From Candidatus Sumerlaeota bacterium (GTDB lineage Bacteria; Sumerlaeota; Sumerlaeia; JADFCT01), in the NCBI GenBank assembly GCA_026398575.1, contig JAPLSP010000418.1, forward strand, positions 1 to 9,677: 9,677 nucleotides of DNA. The letters are read 5' to 3'. The translations under genes were made by a program, and so were the position numbers. The notes beneath the pieces were generated by a model. The model saw only the letters and a program-made list of their open reading frames with translations. It made no database searches and had not been told where the DNA came from. This document shows positions 5,937 to 9,677 of the stretch, in pieces (the first letter of the stretch is position 1; each line of letters opens with the position of its first letter).

Positions 5937-8900
5937 ATGCAGCTTCAGAGACGAGATTGGATCATGAGCGCGAGTTATCTTGTTTATGCGGGCCTGGCGC
6001 TAGCGCTGGTTTGCGCGCAAGGCGTGGCGCGAGCTGAGTTTGAATTGAAGCAGGGAGCGCTGGAATTGAAGTTCGACGAGGACGGCGGCGCGCTGACCCG
6101 GATCGCATATCACGGGCAGGAGATCGCGCGCCCCAAGCCCGGTACGCCGCCGCTCACGTTCGGCGTCGGGCCGACGACGCGCACGGTCTGGTTCGAGCAG
6201 ATGGGGCTGACGCGCCGGCTGGTCAAACAAGCCCGCCCCTCGCCCGGCGTCCTGGAGCTGACAATCGCCGCAGGTCCCTATGAGCTGCTCGAACGCTATC
6301 GCCTGCATGCGGATCAGCCGCGCCTGGACCGCTCGGCGCAGATCACGAATCGTGGCGCGGAAATTCTGAAGCTGCGTGGAGTGGCGTTCCGCACGCCGGG
6401 CATTGCCGCCGGCGAGACGGGCTTTGTCCGTTTCCCGGGTGTCTGGCCGCCGCGCAGCTGGCGCTTCGCCGAAATGGAATCCGGGCGCAAGCATTATGGA
6501 CGCGGTACCATCGCGCCGGCAGCGGCGGAGCTGTCGCCCGCGCGCACGCTGCTGTGGATGAGTTGCACGGACGACCAGCCATCCATTGAGATGACCGAAG
6601 ATCGCGGGTCTTTCGAGATGCGCCAAGGCGTCAATGCGGCCGGCTATCTGCGCCCGAACCAGCCGCAGGACATCGGCTTCGTCACGCTGCAAATCGCCGA
6701 CAGCGACTACTGGTCTTCGCTGGAGCGGCTCTGGGACTGGATGGATTCGGCAGGAATCAAAGTTCCGGCGGACCGGTCCGACTGGGTACCCGAGGGGATT
6801 CTCTATTCGTTTCATCCCGGCGGAACCATCGGAAGCGGTTTCAAGGATCTGGGCGGATTCGAGGCCGCGACGCAGCGCCTGCTGCCAACGCTGCCGCGCC
6901 TGGGGGTGAACGCGGCGTGGACTCTGCCGGTCGAATTCAAAAGCCCGTACTGGCCGCTGGACTACTACCGCTTCATGGACGGCCTGGGCGACGGCGCGCA
7001 ATACCGCGCGCTGGTCGCGAAAGCGCATGCGCTGAACTTGCGGTTTTGGCAGGACCTCGTGCCCCACGGCGGGGCGCCGCAGGCGGTTCACAACCAGAAG
7101 CATCCGGAGTTCATGCTGCGGCGCGAAGACGGCACGACGCTGGACTACTGGCTCAATGACTTCGCGCTGCCGGCATGGCAGAAATTCATCGCGGAGGTGA
7201 CGGCGCATTACATGAAGGAGTACGGCATTGACGGCTTCCGCGTGGACGCCTGCGGCGGCAGCAAGGAGCCGAACTGGAACCCGGACATTTCCTACGCGCG
7301 CGCCAGCCTGGCCCAGCTGCGCGGGGGTCTGGACATGCTGCGCGGCATCCGAGATGAAGTGCGGAAGGCCAATCCGAAATACGGCTCGGTCCTGGCCGAG
7401 GTCGAGAGCGCGCGCCACGCCGCGTTCTCGGACGCGGAGTTCGATTTCTCATTCTGCTACACGCTGTGCCCGAACTGGAACCGCATGGAGGCCGGGCCGT
7501 ATGCGGACGCCTTGCGCGAGTTTCTGGAGGAGCAAAAATACGTCATGCCGCGCGGCCAGATCATGATGCGCCACGTCGAGAGCCATGACGCGCTGCGCAG
7601 CCAGGGCTGGTATGGCGTGCGCGGCGCGCGCGCCATGTACGCTCTGAGCGCGTGGATCGGCGGCATGCCGATGATCTATCAGGGCATGGAGGACGGGCAC
7701 GCCATCGCGCTGGCGGAGATCAACCGCATCCGGCGCGAGCGGCCTGAACTGTCGCGCGGCGACGCGCTTTATCGCGCGGCGTCGTGCGATGCGCCCGGCG
7801 TTTTCACCTGCCTGCGCAAACTCGGCAGCCGTGAAAGCGTCGTGGCCATCAACTTCAACCGCGATCCCGTGAAGGCAAAGTTGAGCTGGCCGGAAGGCGG
7901 AGCGGCGTCGGTGGAACTTGGCCCGCTGGACTACGCGGTGGTGGACGGTCAGGGGGCGGCGGGCAAAGCTGGGGCCGTTCGGTCCGACGCGTCCGACCGG
8001 TCCGACCGGTCCGACCAGTCCGACCAGTCCGAGAAGGGCGCCGTTCGGCAAAAGACAATCACTCTGGACGAGGCCGTTGCCTTTGAGCGCGCGGAGGAAT
8101 GGTTTGTGGACAGCATCGAAGGGCGGTTGCGCGATGCCTGGGTCGGGACGCGCGGCAACGGGCAGGGCGGCTCTCACAGCATCTATTGGAGGCCGCAAGG
8201 AACCGGGACGTTCTGGCGCCATGCCACGACGCCGCTGCATCCGCTCTATTCGCGCATCGGCGTCAAGACTTCCGGCGGCGCGTGGACCGTTTATCAGATC
8301 GAAGGCGAATCCGGCGCAGACCTGCGGCTGGCGGAGCGCAACGGCGAGAAGCCCGGCCTTTGGCTGCTGGGCGCAAAAGGGCTGAAGGCGCGCGTCACGG
8401 AAATGGCGCAGCCTCCCGCAGAGCCCGATGTGACGCGCGACATCGAACTGGGCGGCGTGAAGCTTCGATGCGTCGGGCCGGAATACATCGTCTCAAATTC
8501 TCACTACACCATCCATCTGCGGCGGCAAGGCGGCGTGATCCGCCAATGGCGCGCAGGCGGGGACGTCATGGCGCAGGATCTGGATTTCTATGGAGACCAG
8601 GAATACTTCGCCTCCACCCATGGCAAGCAGGTCAAGGCTATGTTCGACGTGGAATGCGGCGCGCGCATCCGGGCTGAGGCAGACGGCTTGCATCTGCGCT
8701 TCGAGGGGCAGCTTCGCGGCGATCAGCGCTTCGCACTGATGCGCTCGCCGATGTGGTATCGCAACGAATACGTCTTCAACGCCGAATCCCGTTTTATTCA
8801 GCGATGGGCGTTCCGGACGGAGAAAGAAATTAAAAATCAAAAAGCGTTCCTCGCATTCTTTCTTCAGCGCGCTTTGGCGGACCGGTTCCGCTTCGAGCGC

Positions 8901-9185
8901 GAAGGCAAGGCGTTGAGCGAGGGAGTCCTGGACGAGGGGAGCAACCGCCAGGGGCTTGCCAAGGACGGCGCCTTGCCGGACGCCGCGATCTTCACGCGCG
9001 AAGGAAAGCCGTCATGGAAGCTGACCGGCATCCAGGCGCCCGCCGCCGCCGGCGTTCGCTGTTTCATGCAAGGTCACAAGCTTTTCATGACGCTGCTCGA
9101 CGGCGCCGGATCGTCCCTGGAAGCGAATCGCTGGTATGAGTTCCAAGCCGTCTGGCACGCGCCGGGCGCAGAGCCTGCCAAGTGA
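5937..9185 (+). CDS. Exported GH13-superfamily (alpha-amylase-like) glycoside hydrolase with large unknown C-terminal region
   Basis: Start at ATG 5937 gives 1082 residues; AAGGA lies 11 bases upstream and overlaps the TatD stop. ATG 5964 is the alternative. The N-terminus is basic (QLQRRDW), then hydrophobic, with a Sec-type cleavage site after ARA at residue 33. Residues ~34-270 are beta-rich. A TIM barrel follows (~284-600) with the four GH13 regions: I, QDLVPHGG (D373); II, DGFRVDACGG (D437, nucleophile); III, LAEVES (E488, acid/base); IV, RHVESHDALR (H550-D551). The catalytic Asp-Glu-Asp triad is therefore intact. Residues ~620-668 resemble the usual closing beta domain. A Ser-Asp repeat linker (683-700) leads to ~380 residues, rich in Trp, Gly and aromatic strands, that I do not recognise; a carbohydrate-binding or beta-sandwich role is possible. 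An alpha-glucan is the likely substrate class, but the subfamily cannot be assigned. It acts outside the cytoplasm if the signal peptide is real. Confidence 0.8.
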   Translation: MQLQRRDWIMSASYLVYAGLALALVCAQGVARAEFELKQGALELKFDEDGGALTRIAYHGQEIARPKPGTPPLTFGVGPTTRTVWFEQMGLTRRLVKQARPSPGVLELTIAAGPYELLERYRLHADQPRLDRSAQITNRGAEILKLRGVAFRTPGIAAGETGFVRFPGVWPPRSWRFAEMESGRKHYGRGTIAPAAAELSPARTLLWMSCTDDQPSIEMTEDRGSFEMRQGVNAAGYLRPNQPQDIGFVTLQIADSDYWSSLERLWDWMDSAGIKVPADRSDWVPEGILYSFHPGGTIGSGFKDLGGFEAATQRLLPTLPRLGVNAAWTLPVEFKSPYWPLDYYRFMDGLGDGAQYRALVAKAHALNLRFWQDLVPHGGAPQAVHNQKHPEFMLRREDGTTLDYWLNDFALPAWQKFIAEVTAHYMKEYGIDGFRVDACGGSKEPNWNPDISYARASLAQLRGGLDMLRGIRDEVRKANPKYGSVLAEVESARHAAFSDAEFDFSFCYTLCPNWNRMEAGPYADALREFLEEQKYVMPRGQIMMRHVESHDALRSQGWYGVRGARAMYALSAWIGGMPMIYQGMEDGHAIALAEINRIRRERPELSRGDALYRAASCDAPGVFTCLRKLGSRESVVAINFNRDPVKAKLSWPEGGAASVELGPLDYAVVDGQGAAGKAGAVRSDASDRSDRSDQSDQSEKGAVRQKTITLDEAVAFERAEEWFVDSIEGRLRDAWVGTRGNGQGGSHSIYWRPQGTGTFWRHATTPLHPLYSRIGVKTSGGAWTVYQIEGESGADLRLAERNGEKPGLWLLGAKGLKARVTEMAQPPAEPDVTRDIELGGVKLRCVGPEYIVSNSHYTIHLRRQGGVIRQWRAGGDVMAQDLDFYGDQEYFASTHGKQVKAMFDVECGARIRAEADGLHLRFEGQLRGDQRFALMRSPMWYRNEYVFNAESRFIQRWAFRTEKEIKNQKAFLAFFLQRALADRFRFEREGKALSEGVLDEGSNRQGLAKDGALPDAAIFTREGKPSWKLTGIQAPAAAGVRCFMQGHKLFMTLLDGAGSSLEANRWYEFQAVWHAPGAEPAK
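7974..8048 (+). repeat. 9-bp tandem repeat with flanking 9-bp direct repeats, inside the GH13 gene
   Basis: Six nonamers starting TCCGAC or TCCGAG run from 7983 to 8036 and code for SDA-SDR-SDR-SDQ-SDQ-SEK. The array is bounded by identical GCCGTTCGG at 7974-7982 and 8040-8048, both read in frame as Ala-Val-Arg and 66 bp apart. The reading frame is kept because all units are multiples of three. The array lies at the junction between the GH13 part and the unknown C-terminal part. Confidence 0.9.
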
Positions 9186-9200
9186 GGGCAGAAAGACAAA

Positions 9201-9240
9201 AGCGGGCGACAAGAGGTGGCGAGATATTGTCGCGCGCGCT
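9201..9240 (+). terminator. Possible transcription terminator hairpin after the GH13 gene
   Basis: AGCG (9201-9204) with GCGACAA (9206-9212) pairs with TTGTCGC (9227-9233) and CGCT (9237-9240), giving 11 pairs broken by a small internal loop around a 14-base loop. It begins 16 bp after the stop codon, a good position for a terminator. It lacks a following T-run, so it is weak as a rho-independent signal. Confidence 0.3.
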
Positions 9241-9290
9241 TGAAAAACATGACGCTTGCGATGCCATGCTTTTCTCCGCTCTCGCGATCC

Positions 9291-9512
9291 ATGTAATCCC
9301 GCCCGCATTCGCCCGCTCTATAGTAGTCCTGGCCGGCAAGGTATTGCTGAGACGTCATTTACGAGATGTAGTCCCAACGGCATCCGGCCAAGCTCTACTC
9401 AATTAAGCGCAGTTCACTTTCGAACCATGCCGGTTTACGACACAGGCGGCGACAAAATTCTGGAAACGGTTTCATCTTAGCTGGATGTAGTTCCCAGAGC
9501 ATTCGCCGCCTG
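9291..9512 (+). repeat. Three imperfect copies of a ~27-bp dispersed motif
   Basis: Copies start at 9291, 9366 and 9485. Each begins ATGTARTYCC and, after 3-4 variable bases, continues GCATYCGSC. Spacing is irregular (75 and 119 bp). The GTAGTTCC part also resembles the complement of the 25-bp repeat at 4091-4140 (GGAACTAC), which may point to one degenerate repeat family; that link is weak. Confidence 0.45.
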
Positions 9513-9640
9513 ACTATTGCCGCGCGATTTATCGCAACGGTTTCCACAGTCTTTTCCAACCTGGCGCAATCGCCGAAGACCACTTATCATTAGTTGATAA
9601 AGACGGCAGAAGTAAATGCCAAACTCCGGCGCCCGAGCTC

Positions 9641-9656
9641 CGAGGCGTGTGCCTCG
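9641..9656. other. Small GC-rich hairpin
   Basis: CGAGGC-GTGT-GCCTCG is a perfect 6-bp stem with a 4-base loop, at the right edge of the window. It has no T-run and no neighbouring gene end in view, so its role, perhaps part of an intergenic repeat, is unknown. Confidence 0.4.
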
Positions 9657-9677
9657 CGGTGTAGCTGCTCTCTAAGC

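Larger units (their letters stand above)
9186..9677. other. Gene-free 3' region of 492 bp
   Basis: No convincing gene is seen on either strand. The frames open here (for example 9182-9406 and 9256-9480 on +, 9074-9358 on -) have no recognisable motif, no good ribosome-binding site and uneven composition. The region holds a weak terminator-like hairpin (9201-9240), three imperfect copies of a short repeat (9291-9512), a small AT-rich palindrome TTATCATTAGTTGATAA (9584-9600) and a GC hairpin (9641-9656). A gene could begin beyond the window's right edge; no promoter can be assigned. Confidence 0.6.

Noticed and set aside
5937..6035. Lipoprotein or Tat signal on the GH13 protein
   Set aside because: The Cys at residue 26 follows Leu-Val rather than a lipobox small residue, and RRDWIM lacks the usual twin-arginine consensus. 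An ordinary Sec signal with ARA cleavage fits better.
6000..7418. 472-codon open frame on the minus strand
   Set aside because: It lies opposite the GH13 catalytic region with intact motifs on the + strand; its composition is shadow-like and it has no recognisable domain.
9410..9440. tRNA T-arm-like sequence GGTTCGAAAG on the minus strand
   Set aside because: No acceptor stem, anticodon arm or D-arm can be drawn around it.
9584..9600. AT-rich palindrome TTATCATTAGTTGATAA as operator or terminator
   Set aside because: The stem is only 6 bp and weak, with no adjacent gene end or start to support a role.

Overview
The window is 9.7 kb of GC-rich bacterial DNA (visibly over 60% G+C from about position 1190 on) with every supported gene on the + strand. 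It holds no rRNA, tRNA or housekeeping marker, so the host cannot be named. Several unrelated short tandem repeats lying inside or between genes recall genomes of little-studied environmental bacteria, but that is only an impression.

Layout. Positions 1-140 are the right-hand end of an IS5-family insertion sequence (the last 44 codons of the transposase). It abuts, with no spacer, a tetratricopeptide-repeat (TPR) gene of about 138-bp units (137-1189) that has lost its 5' end. This left part is less GC-rich than the rest. The TPR frame overlaps by 4 bp a metal-dependent amidohydrolase (1186-2013). After a 76-bp gap comes a two-domain protein (2090-4126): an N-terminal BadF/MurK-type amino-sugar kinase fused to a C-terminal MurQ-type N-acetylmuramate-6-phosphate etherase. 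These are two consecutive steps of cell-wall sugar recycling on one chain. The linker between them is encoded by two inverted arrays of a 7-bp repeat. The stop codon lies in the second copy of a 25-bp direct repeat.

Then follow three close-packed genes that may form one operon. The first (4224-5117) is a receiver-GGDEF protein in which both domains have lost their catalytic residues but the RxxD c-di-GMP-binding I-site remains. The second (5146-5922) is a TatD-family metal nuclease/hydrolase. The third (5937-9185) is a large exported protein with an intact GH13 (alpha-amylase superfamily) catalytic triad and an unrecognised C-terminal region of about 380 residues, joined by a linker coded by a 9-bp tandem repeat. 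The last 492 bp (9186-9677) have no convincing gene and hold small hairpins and three imperfect copies of a short repeat.

How they fit together. The kinase-etherase would turn MurNAc (and perhaps GlcNAc) into GlcNAc-6-phosphate inside the cell, and the GH13 protein would act on alpha-glucans outside it, so the window leans towards carbohydrate use. No transporter or wall hydrolase is present to complete a pathway. The most unusual points are the repeat-coded linkers at domain junctions of both large proteins and the doubly degenerate signalling protein that may be a c-di-GMP receptor.
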